Shown here: positions 45,701-56,200 of the stretch, piece by piece
Layout of the letters: every line of letters begins with the position of its first letter
Numbering within the stretch: position 1 is the first letter of the stretch
NCBI GenBank assembly: GCA_012934845.2
Contig: WNNJ02003541.1
Location: 148,147 to 212,146, forward strand
DNA: 64,000 bases
Source of the DNA: Pomphorhynchus laevis
Taxonomy: Eukaryota; Acanthocephala; Palaeacanthocephala; Echinorhynchida; Pomphorhynchidae
Reading direction: 5' to 3'
Made by a program: the position numbers and the translations under genes
The notes under the pieces: model-generated
Told to the model about the DNA's origin: nothing
What the model saw: the letters and a program-made list of their open reading frames with translations, nothing else
The model's database searches: none

Positions 45701-47195
45701 GTTACATTGCGTCATTTTCATATTAAAGCAATGAATTTCCACAATATTTGATCAGCAGTCATTAAATGTACTTTACACACGAGCCAAATGTCATGTACGG
45801 TTACATTATAATTATTTTAATGTTTGTTAGCCGATACCCATGGTCGCGAGACGAAATTCTAGCGAAAGAATTATTTTTCGCTAGTAGTCAGCATTATCTA
45901 TCGCTGATAATAAGAATTATCTATCGCCAATAATCATTTATGCAAAGAATTAACTCTAGTACCTTTATTTACCCAATATCTTTCGGTGAGTGTAAAAAAA
46001 GCTCGATCGTCTTTGGCGACTTATCACATTTCGTCGAGCGCGTCGCCTTTCGTCATTTCGCATTGGTGGGTAGTTTTGGACGTTGTGCACTAATTAAAGC
46101 TGAAAACCGCATGTTTTAGTGTTGATCTTCTGCATTGACGCAACCAGTTAATTACATTTGTAGAGATGTAGTACTAATTCGTTAGGTTCAATAAAAATTG
46201 ACGTATTCAGTTGTTTTATTTTTTGAACCAATCTAGTGATTAAACTATTTATACTCGGATTTAATGCCATACCCTTAGTGAATTTTAATTATTATTTTTT
46301 AAAATAACTGATTTATTTCAAAAATTAAATTCAAGGAATCCCGCAAATGGGCCCATTTAAAATAAACAAAATTAAAATAAGTATTCATTTGATGTAATCA
46401 CCGTCTCCGTATTGTAATGTTGCCAGAATAGCGCAGGATCTTTGATCTTGATGTTCTTAAGCAAGCCGATACCATTCTAGCCGAAGATATGCTGATTGAT
46501 GTGCGCAAAGCGCTCATCTCATCACTATAGTCCGTTCCTTATTACCTGCTATTTTTCTAGTTAAGTTTTTCAGCAAAGCAGACGCTGCCGATCCAAGAGC
46601 GCCGTTGGTCGAAACTACGAATTGAGAAAAGGATGCATTTTCAATATCAATAATTCGTTCTTCGTATTTCGCTCTCTTTCTGCTTTCGTAATATTCAAAT
46701 GCGGCGGATGGTGACTTAATGGTATAGGATGGTGCACTTAATGATATTTTATTATAATTATTAAATAATTATAATAAAAATAATTATAATTATTTTATTT
46801 ACTAATATAACATGTTTACTAACACTCTAGGTTCATGTTGATGGACCTAGATAAAGATATAAAATTAAGATTACCTTATAAAATTTTAATTATAAATAAA
46901 TATTTAAATAATACCAAATTGAATAAGACACGTATTTCATTTTAAACCGTTTGTTTGCTAAATAAAAACTTGACATAAGATTTTAAAATTCAAAGTCATC
47001 TGACATTGATCAATGAGTAGTAATTTGATAAAATAATAGAAATCAAAGTTTCTTAATTTTGTGTTTAGGGATCTTTGCCTTCGAACACCAATGTACGAGC
47101 GTACTGCATGTTACGGGCACTTTGGAAGGCCGGAATTTCCTTGGGAAGTTCCGCGAAAACTGAAACTACCACAATCAAATGGATGTAAAAAATAA
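33739..47195 (+). CDS. S-adenosylmethionine synthetase (methionine adenosyltransferase), 402 aa, 7 coding exons
   Basis: Makes S-adenosylmethionine from methionine and ATP in the cytosol, the methyl donor for methylation and polyamine synthesis. Coding exons: 33739-33826, 33870-33947, 35367-35746, 40286-40504, 44354-44536, 45513-45646, 47069-47195. All phases agree and give one frame of 403 codons with the TAA at 47,193. Motifs: [20 protein letters not shown] (residues 18-37), [19 protein letters not shown] (130-148), [17 protein letters not shown] (about 249-265), [20 protein letters not shown] (271-290), and the C-terminal [19 protein letters not shown]. Length fits the family (about 380-410). 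Intron 3 uses a GC donor (CAG|GCAAGT); the others are GT-AG. Introns 2-6 are enlarged by mobile elements. AATAAA lies at 47,254-47,259. The gene looks functional; the start follows directly on a splice acceptor. Confidence 0.96.
33948..35366. repeat. S-adenosylmethionine synthetase intron 2: AT-rich tandem array of about 200-bp units
   Basis: A motif TAATATTAAGATTGAATAAT and its surroundings recur at 34,705, 34,905 and 35,129, giving at least three diverged direct units of about 200-224 bp across about 34,600-35,240. No coding sequence seen. Confidence 0.7.
36152..36623 (+). mobile_element. LINE family B copy B3, 5'-truncated, 5' side
   Basis: Reads [64 protein letters not shown], matching the RT C-terminal part of family B. 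It sits in S-adenosylmethionine synthetase intron 3 and is split by the hAT transposon at 36,624; the 3' end resumes at 38,792. After about 36,385 the frame is scrambled. Confidence 0.8.
36624..38791 (+). mobile_element. hAT DNA transposon, whole-looking, 2168 bp
   Basis: Flanked by exact 8-bp target duplications TACTAAAC (36,616-36,623 and 38,792-38,799), the hAT hallmark. Terminal inverted repeats CAGAGGTGGGC (left) and CAGGGGTGGGC (right, on its strand) differ at one position. Left subterminal region: a perfect 26-bp palindrome at 36,644-36,669 and a further TGCGGCCTCCGAG at 36,679-36,691, likely transposase-binding sites. One uninterrupted transposase ORF inside. It inserted into LINE copy B3 within an intron of the S-adenosylmethionine synthetase gene. 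Confidence 0.95.
36828..38642 (+). CDS. hAT transposase, 604 aa, intact ORF
   Basis: Cut-and-paste transposase. A BED-like zinc finger lies at residues 20-57 (C35-x2-C38 ... H53-x3-H57). RNase H-like core: [20 protein letters not shown] (first Asp near residue 182), [17 protein letters not shown] (second Asp near 247), [12 protein letters not shown], and [18 protein letters not shown]. The C-terminal dimerisation region reads [18 protein letters not shown] then [18 protein letters not shown] (Glu near 551) and [16 protein letters not shown]. The architecture resembles the BED-finger hAT transposases that gave rise to vertebrate ZBED5/FAM200-type genes. No stop or frameshift from ATG to TGA at 38,640, so it may be recently active or still able to move. 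Confidence 0.92.
   Translation: MSSQKKRKIDSENRVFNIEWEYDYFFVQSKNGMVCLICRANLTTIKKFNAEKHYGTHINMPICRLDGECRKEKILELKKSIKKQQTLFKNIFNLGLLQTKASYLIAHLMGKRGKPYSDSEFIKEAITTTVKCIDPDKVEKYENLALSRRTIVSRQTDIAKNLQQKLSFLLADPNAFYSLAIDESTDSTDSAQLLIFIRIVDKNFNLREELLGMQTLKGQARGIDILEKVQDQIQKSKVNPEFLVSICTDGAPSMVGKNSGFIAKMKDIIKPLEIRSFHCILHQQNLCIKSVSLGSVFKKVNEIVIFIRSNATRHRQFRSMMENDEFHGSYDLLYHSSVRWLSEANVLKRVFDIREKIIQFFSNLNKSCDLSNIYFIIDMSFLVDIMMKQRELNLSLQGQKNNIFASWKKVKAFRATIILLRNQIKDKHFSKIHFTYLHEVTRLNYPTAEMLENYERYLTDLHTQYQSRFNDFDAFESELTLVFEPHLVEIHKVEEEFQIEIIELLNDNILINRFVQNHDIYDIWRFASKYSALQKNAQKILTIFSTTYCCESAFSHMTKIKSSQRTSLSDNHLEESLILRTSNLEPDIDQLTQAKYKKKFGSNE
38792..38880 (+). mobile_element. LINE B3 3' end, after the hAT insertion
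   Basis: After the second TACTAAAC copy, the sequence continues with the family B 3' terminus: TTGTAAGCACGC then GCATTTGCCACATT and an A run (about 38,834-38,875). This confirms the hAT element landed inside B3. Confidence 0.8.
39032..39200. repeat. Foldback element A (about 169 bp)
   Basis: 18-bp perfect ends (39,032-39,049 and 39,183-39,200, AAATAATTATTGGAGCTG) and an imperfect inverted repeat across the whole length. Near the centre the right arm reads CTGAAGATGC, a short stem, then GGCGAAATATC. The left arm has the mirror image. No coding capacity. In S-adenosylmethionine synthetase intron 3. Confidence 0.85.
39691..39908. repeat. Foldback element B (about 218 bp)
   Basis: Inverted ends built on TTAAATATCCAGGAACAAT (39,698-39,716) and its complement (39,881-39,899). 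The inner core CTGAAGGTGCTAGTAG/TTACTAGCGAAATATT closely resembles the core of foldback A. In S-adenosylmethionine synthetase intron 3. Confidence 0.85.
41640..43470 (-). mobile_element. R2-like-order reverse transcriptase element, broken, antisense in intron 4
   Basis: Minus-strand pieces in order: [20 protein letters not shown] (about 43,430), [20 protein letters not shown] (about 43,110), [17 protein letters not shown] (about 42,970), [20 protein letters not shown] (about 42,880), [18 protein letters not shown] (about 42,730), [20 protein letters not shown] (about 42,640), [18 protein letters not shown], then [26 protein letters not shown] and KCICGD (about 41,800). This is a reverse transcriptase family widespread in marine invertebrates. 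RT followed by a Cys/His cluster matches the R2-group order. The YxDD motif reads YAYD. Several frame breaks; dead copy. Same family as 12,370-13,130 and 46,330-46,700. Confidence 0.7.
44829..44864. repeat. Perfect 15-bp hairpin in S-adenosylmethionine synthetase intron 5
   Basis: CGTCTACTGTCATTG (44,829-44,843) pairs exactly with 44,850-44,864 around CATTCT. Function unknown. It is too short for a typical animal microRNA precursor. Confidence 0.8.
46330..46700 (-). mobile_element. R2-like-order RT family: C-terminal fragment in intron 6
   Basis: Minus-strand reading [20 protein letters not shown], then [17 protein letters not shown] aligns with FFPVVLASNGGLGQGAKSLL and the following residues at about 12,640-12,770. 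Beyond the coding remnant (46,345-46,355) it carries GGGCCCATTTG, as does the + copy at about 12,960. Strongly truncated. Confidence 0.6.
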
Positions 47196-47292
47196 CAAAA
47201 AATTTGTAGCTGAATCATACACTCATGAATTCGCTATTGTTGTGTATATATACAATAAATAATGTTTGATTCATTTTATGTTTGTGCATCTT

Positions 47293-50200
47293 TCAAGTTA
47301 AATCCATTCCCTCTTCATCTTGTGTATTATTGCTGTGATGATCATCATCGCTGGTCATTAACGAAAATGTGCGACATTCACTTCGTTCATCTGCACTTCG
47401 CTCTGATATCGGAACTTGACTCAAATGATGCGACGTTTCTTCTACAAACAGAAACAGAAACATTAAAAACACCTAAAAAGTTGTGTATGATATCACCACC
47501 TTCGTCTATATCCATCGAGATCGCACTTTAAAGAACAAAATTTATAATGCATTATTTACGTAATGACAGCGTACCCTTGTTGATCAGAGCTCGTATGCGA
47601 GGTATTTGTTGTTGTAATAGTGGGCGCGTTAGTGACTAGAATTTGTTGTATTTTACAAATATTTTTTTAAATCATTATATTAATTTTATAATAACGAATG
47701 CAAAAGAAAATTATTATAATATATAATTTAAATTATTAAATAATAAGCTATAAATTATAATAATTAAGAGTAAAAGGAAACAATAACAGTGGATAATAAA
47801 CGTTAGCAAATAAAACGTAAGAGATAATATAGTTCTAAATATAAACATCATATAAATATTATAATTATAAAATATAATTAAGAAAATTAATTATGAAAAA
47901 ATATAATTATGAAAATTATTATGCAATCATAAGTAATAGTTTGAATACTGTATTATTTCGAATATTTTATATTATAATTATAATTTATATATAATTATAA
48001 TTCTATAATTATTAATAGAATTAATAATTACTATAGAATTAATAGAATAATAATAATTATAGAATTAATTATAATTCTATATAATTATTATATATAATTA
48101 TAATTGTGATAAAGAATATAATTCTATATAAAATATATAAATCACTGAGATGAAGTTAATTGTGAGTATCGAACTATTGGCAATTGTTACTACAAATCAG
48201 ACTAAGTTTAACTTACAATAATTCATATTATGCAGTTGACCAGTCATTTTTTACTAATTAAGTGTAAAGAATTAATTGACACGGCCCGTAAATAATAAAA
48301 ATATTCGAAAGAGTTATTGAACAATCAGTATGTTGTATAAATGCAGTGTATTTAGCAACTGTATCGATAACCTCTAGTGATCTACATATGTAACGCATAG
48401 CTGTCTACATATAAAGGAGTTGAACTTGCGTTTAAAAAGCTTACTGTAAGATCAGGCATTATCTAACAGATCATGTTCGATATGTTAAAGATGACACGTG
48501 TGTTGATGACCAATTGCTGGATATGATCGATTTTGGCGATTGGTAAACATGTTGATTATATAATTATAATTATATAATTATTTTATATTTTAATATATCA
48601 TTATTAAGATTTAATTACGTCAATTTAGTGGTATTTTAAAAAATTGATAGCTGGCTTGTATACGAAATTAAGAAGCAGATAGTCAAAAACCTTACTGTCA
48701 TGCACTTCGTCGTAGCGTCTTTTTCTGGCACAGTTATGTGGGTCAATCCGCCGGTTTTCCTCGTCATCTTCATCACTGTCATAGTGTTCGTTCGGTGGGA
48801 TAATCCGTCGATCTCGATTTCTTTGAGTTATTCGTTCATCCATGTTATCTTCTTCCTCACTATCTGATTCCTGTATTTGTATATCATCAGGAATATCTTA
48901 AAATTTATTTATGAAATGGTACTTATGCTAAACGGTAAATACCTTGCAATGGTACGCTTGGTGCATGTGATACCATACGTAAATTTTCAAAGAGTCGTGC
49001 TCTAAGAATACAATATAAGCGTGTGACAAATAAAGACATAACGTGATTAGAAATCAAATAATATTAGATATTATTAGAAATCAAATAATATGAATAATCT
49101 AAATGAGTTTACGTATTTTATAAATAAAAAATAATGATAAATAATTATTTTAAAATATTTTATATTTATAAATTAAAATTTACAATAAAACTCATTTTTA
49201 TGAATTGACTACTAAATGACAGACAATGTAAAATTAAGCTTTTACAAAAATTATAATATTGCAATTATAATTTGAAATTATAAGATTTCAAATTAAAACA
49301 ATAATTTCAAATATCAAATTAGTGTTTTGTATGTAAATCAGATAGGTCAATTGAGTCTACGTTTACAGTATTTTGTATGTAAATCAGACAATGAGTCTAT
49401 GTATTGATATTATTTATAAATTAAAAATAACGCTAAAGAAAATCTATATAATTAAATATTAAAAATTATAAATGGTAAATAATTATATAAGATTTTTTAC
49501 AATTTTTATCAAATTAAAATGTAAAATTTAAAATAAAAGTTATTTTTTTATTAGTTGACTAATAGATAACAGACGATGTATCATCAGAAGCAATTTTACT
49601 GTTACTCGTTGAGTACCAGTAAAACAACACTTTTATCGTAAAAAATTTACTGACTGATGCATAAATGCTTTATGTCTGTGCATGCACATAAGTTAGCTTA
49701 ATAATCTTTAGTGGTAAAGGGGTATTAGAATTGGATAAAAATAACGACACGATTTTTGATTCGACTCATTAACTTGACAAAACCGACCTAGCAGATTTTT
49801 AAAGGAAAAACACATCCTACATTTAAACGCAGTAGTGCTTTAATACATACTTAATCTTATCTAGATACTCTGGCGTGTTCTGATTGGTCATGTTAGATTG
49901 TGTGATGTGTAGTTTGTAATCCGGACCGTAGAATTCAAAGTAGTCATTGTACGGTAAATCTAAAGTAAATTTTAAAGAATAAATGTTAACATTTCAGTAT
50001 CTTAATATGTGAAGCACCTACCGTTTGAAACGGGCATGTCAATTGCTAGACTTGTTTCGTACGTCCAACACCTGGCTACATTGCGAATTGTGTATCCGCC
50101 ACCACCGACCATTAGTAGTGGTACGTTAAATTTTTTCATAAATGTAACACACCTGCCGTGTCCATTTAACGTTAAATTAAAGCAACCGAGCCTATCTCCA

Positions 50201-53200
50201 GTGAGCGAATCCGATCCACATTGCAAGACTACTGCTCCCGGTTGATATATCTCCATTACTTTCCGCATAACCTGGCAAAACATAATAGTAAGGTTTGCTC
50301 ATTTAAATCGGATTAAATTAAATAAATATAATTTTATCGGTGATCTTTATTTTTAATTTGAATAAGTTGCCAATTCAAATTAAATTGATGATTGAATTAG
50401 CAAAAAATGATAATTTAAAATCACTAATGATTTTAAATCAATGGTGATTTTAAGTTATAATTTTTCAATTGTGATCTATTTTTTTAATTTGAATTTCTGG
50501 AACAGGATCACTAAAGCACTAATTTATATTTATATTTCGCTAGCTGTTGCAAGCAGCTAGTAAAATTATTTTTAATCATCCGATAGTGTTATAGATTCAC
50601 TGATATGAATTTTTTCAAATGATTGGGAAATATTGAGATCGAGCAATCAAATTCAAGAATGATGCTAGCAGCAGCTGACGAAATATAAAAACAAATTAGT
50701 ATTTTATTAATCCTACTCCAAAATTTTAAATTTAAATTTGCATTAGATAGTACCGGAAATAAGGTGTATAACTGTGAAATTACATTGAACAAACATTTTA
50801 TGTGTCAGAAAAGAAGTTTACACAAGTAACTAATTATATAATACCGTTTAAACTTTATTAGCTAACTTTAGACGAAATTTTGCTATATTAGACAATCAAA
50901 TGATGTCTAAATAACCAAATAATTTATTAAAATTGAATATAGATTAATTAAGTGTTAACTTGATTGCTTTCAAGTTTTATTTTAAAAAAATAACTAAATT
51001 ATAAATTAAAATATATTTACTTAGCGGCTACTTTAAATTTGGACCGTTTCGCGAGAAAATGGATCAATAATTAATATTTTTGAATTAAATTTAATCGTAA
51101 AAACTAATAGCCTTAGTTAGTGAAATAGTAAATCAAAAAATTACAATTTTTCACATAGACATCTATATTCAGACAAGTAAAAGGTGTTGCATTGGGTGGT
51201 GATAGTAGCCCAATTATAGCTGACTTATTTTTAAGCTTTATAGAATATGAATTTGTTCATAACTGTGTAAAAACTAAATCTAAACAATATAAATATATGA
51301 AATATATGTTTCGATACATTGATGATATATGTGTATTTAATTCTAATAATTTTTATTCAATTAGTGAGCACATTTATCCAGAAAGCCTTATTCTTAACAA
51401 AACCAATATTAATGATAAAGAAGGTGTATATATAGATATGAACATTAAATTAACATCAATTACAACTACTTTCAATTTATATCGTAAAGATGACATATTT
51501 AAATTTACAAGAAACATATTTTTGCATGAGCATTCATGCATACCATATAATATAAAATATAATACATTAAATAATGAAATTTTAAGAATTGCAACAATTT
51601 GTAACGATATTGGCTTTCTTCAAAATCATTCTAACAAATGATTTTTTATGGATGGATAATAATTATATTAATAAATAATATATTTGCATTATAATAAGAG
51701 GAACTACATAAACAAATTCTTCACGGGAAATACGTCATTAGGATGTATTTGGTTCCGCTGCAGTGTTGGGTTGATGAATATGTATCGAAACCTGATAGCA
51801 TGGCAGTTCCTCCTGATGATCTCTAATCCTTATTCAAATATATCGTATATTATTTATTGGTTATTAATAATGATTTTTATTTTAAATTTTAAAAATAAAA
51901 TTAATCAGAAAATCTTCAAAATATTATTAAAAATAAATTTAAACTATTAAGCGGAAAATTTTAATAGATGCATAATAAATAATACACTTTGTATTAGAAT
52001 AAGATCCACTACATAATCAAATTCCATCCGAGGAAATATGTGGTTAGCAAGTATTTGTCTCTGTTGCTATGTTGGATCGAGGAATAGACGTCTAAACATG
52101 ATAATATAGCAGTACCTCCTGATGACCTCTAATCCTTATTCTGATACATCTTCTGTTATTTATTAGTCAATTCATAAAATTGATTTTGATTTTAAATTTC
52201 GATTTTAAATTTTAAGTTGATATAAATTATATGAAATATTATATAGAATAAGAATTCTATATAGAATTCCTAACAGAATAAAAATCTTATACTCAGTTAC
52301 CTAATCTGATTTACATAACGGAATATGTAAAAATGCTGCATTAAAGAATTTCAGGATAATAATAAAAGGAGAATTAAAAATAATTTGTGGTTTAAACCAA
52401 TATAGTCAACTAATGTGATTATCTGAAGTGTGATACACAAGATGTCTTTTCGTTCTTTGCAATATTAGTATTTAACTGCGTAATAATACATTTTGGTAAG
52501 AAGCAATTATAAAAGATGGTTACGATTGGAATTGCCAAGAAAAAATCAATATCGATGAGATAGTCGTAATGATACTTACCTATTTTATTTTTAATTTCTT
52601 AAAGTTTCATTTGTAGCAAAATTTTTACTTGAAATATTATCGATTTTTTTACAACCAAATTAAATATTATTTTACTGGATATAGTTAACTATGACGTATT
52701 ATATTTCCAACAATCATAAAATTTAAAAATATTTTTTTTTAATGTCTTACAATGCTAAGCAAGATTACAAGATTCCATTACAAGGTACTTATATTATAAT
52801 ATACAAGTATCTTATATTATTTTATTTGATAAAAAATTCAAAAATGATTCAAAAGCATGAAAATCGTTTAATTAAAATAAAAATTCGTCAACTTTTATAT
52901 TAACTTTAAACGCATTAAATTTCTTGATTGATTTTATAGTTTAACATTTACAGTCTAAGTTACAATCGATTTGGAAGTGAACAAACTATAATTAGAGAAG
53001 TATACAAATGTAAATTTATTTCAAAATAAATCTCGAATTTTTAAGTCCTACTAAACAAAATGATTAGAAAAAGCGACATACAAATGGGACTAGTGGGTGT
53101 AAAAGTCAGGCTGGTAGTGACCAAGGCCTGATGGTGATGCGTAAACAACATTGTGAATACGGCAGTCCCCAATCATTTCGTCTTTGTTTGTGGTGCAACT

Positions 53201-56200
53201 TAGAAGAATGTGATTTTTTCCGATTTCGCACTTATTAAATTTGCGATCGACCACGTTGCTTTGGTCCTTGGAAACCGAATGTTGATCAGAAACTGGCTTT
53301 GCAAGCCGATAATTATCTTGCTGACATTGTATAGTATTCACTGAGTCACCCAGCTTTGGTACAGGGTTAGGTAGTTTGTTAATCCAATTTACAATGTCAT
53401 CTACATCATCGTTAGCATGGCTTTGATGTAGCATTTTCGCTTTAGTTAATTCTTCTTGACGAGCAATAAATATGACGAAAGCCTCTAAATATCGCTGCAT
53501 TTCTTCATTTCCATTCTTTTTGTGTTCCATCATTACCAGTACCCTATATTGAACAAATGCATCAACGTCCTTTCTGAAGGTAGAGCAGTTATCGCTAATG
53601 AACCAAGTATGTACAGGTTTACCAATGAAATGTGTTTTAATAAACGGACTTAGTTGATCCTTGCGAGTTCCATCAGCATCACAAATTACTAAATGAAAGT
53701 TAACCTCGTCATTTACGATATGATCAGCGATTTCGACATAAGTGTTCACTGATCTAATCGGATATGGTGGTACCAGTAACGAACATCGAGTCAAAAATTG
53801 ATGCAGTCCGATTTTGTCACTTGTCGGTAACCCGGTAAACTGGAAGGTATCAGTCATTTCACCATTTTGATAAGCAACTATAATCGGTTCCACAAAAGGA
53901 GTCCTGTGAAGGTGTTTAGATGATTCCTCTCGCGAAACAAAAGACAACAATCCTATTTGTTCACAATTGTCTATAATAATTTTTTCTATTTCGTCATCGA
54001 TAGCATGCTGCCCTGCAAAGAAGCAGGCAAACGTTCCATTTGTCGTTGATCTGAGAAACGACAATTCTTCGTCAGTAACAGGCCGTAAAGGTATCGGACG
54101 TGAACTCTCAGGCTTGGAATGGCGTCCTAGACAATTACCCATTTACGTTTTCAATATGCAAATTGATTATAAATTCGAGTACAAATCAAAGCTGACTCGC
54201 TAATTATTTAACATAGCAACAGAGTATATGGCGCTAAATAGTCGCCAAAGCTGAAATTTGATTTTGCTTAATCAAATCAGTAAATAATATTTTGATGCTA
54301 GAATGGCAGCATTTAATCAACATATCGATGAAGTTTAAAAAACGAACAACAATGATACTTTAAAAACAACTTGCAAATATGTGTGACTTGCTTCATGATG
54401 TCCATGATCAGATCAACAATTCAAGGCTTCTAGGTATAATTTGGTATACTACGAGATTTTGATTTCCCATCTCTCGTATAAAGATATAAATTCATTTAAC
54501 TAAGTATCGGTCAAGCAAATGATAATGTTTTATAAACCAACATCGATTCTCCAAAGCAGCTCCCCAAATAATATATGCAAACTGTGTAGCTGCCAAATGC
54601 GAGGGGAACAAACCAAATCAAAAATAAGTGACAAAATATGTCATTTTGTAAGGTCATTTCTGATCTGTTACTAATTGTGTGATTAATCAACTTAGCACGA
54701 AGACAAATCCTTGTTGCTGCATTTTGCATTGCAACTTGGCAATATTTACATATACAAACGGTTGACCGCAAAGTAATCAATTATTACTTCTCAATTTATG
54801 AAATTTAAATATCTATGAAATAAAAATTATAAACAGTTAACAATTTTATTGTTAATCTAATAATATAATTGCAATTCGGCATTAATTTAAGTGATTTTAT
54901 ATATAAAATTAACTATCAAAAAATAAAGGGTAAAACCAATCATGCACTGTCATTGATATATATACCGGTTCAAAAATGCTTTCGTAAGTTTCGTCGTTGA
55001 TACCATCCCGAAGTGGAAAATTAACAGCATAATGCTTGCCTTTCCCAGCTCCTTGATCCTATATCAAAAATTATTGTGCAAATACGAACGTTCGGTAAAC
55101 ATTTATAAACCTTTAAATCTCCAGTTCCGGGAAAGTATTCACCATATTTGTGAAATGAAACTGTCATAACGCGATCAGTTGTGTAGAACGCTTCCTCTAC
55201 GCCGTCACCATGATGAACGTCAATGTCCACATAAAGAACTCGCTGGTGGTGTCTAAAATTGAAAATATAACAATTTAATTGTAAATTACTATATTAAATT
55301 ACACTATCATTCATATAATTGCAAAATCCGAATATAATTGAAATATAATTTTTTACAATTTTTTTTGTAGGTATTATACTAATACCTGCTATATTATAGC
55401 AGGTATTGTCGATATTATGTATTGTTGATAGCCATTTAACATCCTATCAATCAATTTTATTGATATATCATTAAGGGTAATATATATTTTTACCACACAA
55501 GACGGGATAGACAATTTATCACAACTTTGTGTCGTTTATGGATTACAAAGAGTGAGCTGTCCGCTTACTTTTTCGTAAGCTGTTTGGCTTACAAAATATG
55601 TAAACCAAACTTTAAATGTGTCAGAGGCACCAAATTTGACACGAAATCAGAAGAAAGCGTTACGTAATTTAGTAATGGAGAAACTGTTATAATTAAACGT
55701 ACCGACAAAGAAGGATACGCAGTTATGGATCAGGGATGGCTACATAATATAGGCCCAGAAACAACTAAACTTTTCAGCTTCTCAAAAGTTTGAATCTGGA
55801 GAATTAATAACGACACAAAATAATGTTTATGACCTCATTGATAAATACATATCAAAAGGTTAAACGCCAGTAAACAATAAAGAAAACATCATAATGAATC
55901 ATACACAAGGGTGAACGTTTTTATATCCTTCCAAAAGCGCATAAAACAAAATCTCATGTCCTGACAGCCCGATTATGAGGATTAACGGTACACCTATGGA
56001 ATAATTGAGCAGAACAGTACATATGTTGTCGCTCACATTGTTTAAAGAAATTCGATCGTATATAAAACATACAAGCTACCTTATGGGAAAGATTGAAAAT
56101 ACGAAGCATATAACAAATACAAGAATAATTTCGCAACATTGACGTGATATTGTTATACACCAGCATACCTCAAGAAAACGAGATTCGTGCATGTATTACA

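Noticed and set aside
47262-47531. 89-residue plus-strand ORF between S-adenosylmethionine synthetase and HDAC
   Set aside because: It is antisense to the last HDAC exon and has no recognisable features of its own.
48625-48695. End of HDAC at the TAA at 48,625
   Set aside because: A consensus donor at 48,696 and an in-phase acidic exon at 47,293-47,441 give a more HDAC1/2-like tail; kept only as a possible intron-retention form.
51684-51950. 88-residue plus-strand ORF after the Penelope-like RT
   Set aside because: It lies in the 306-bp tandem repeat; the second unit does not keep the frame.
51809-52145. Hammerhead ribozyme in the 306-bp tandem repeat (CTGATGA present)
   Set aside because: No GAAA with a closing stem follows CTGATGA in either unit, so the core is incomplete.
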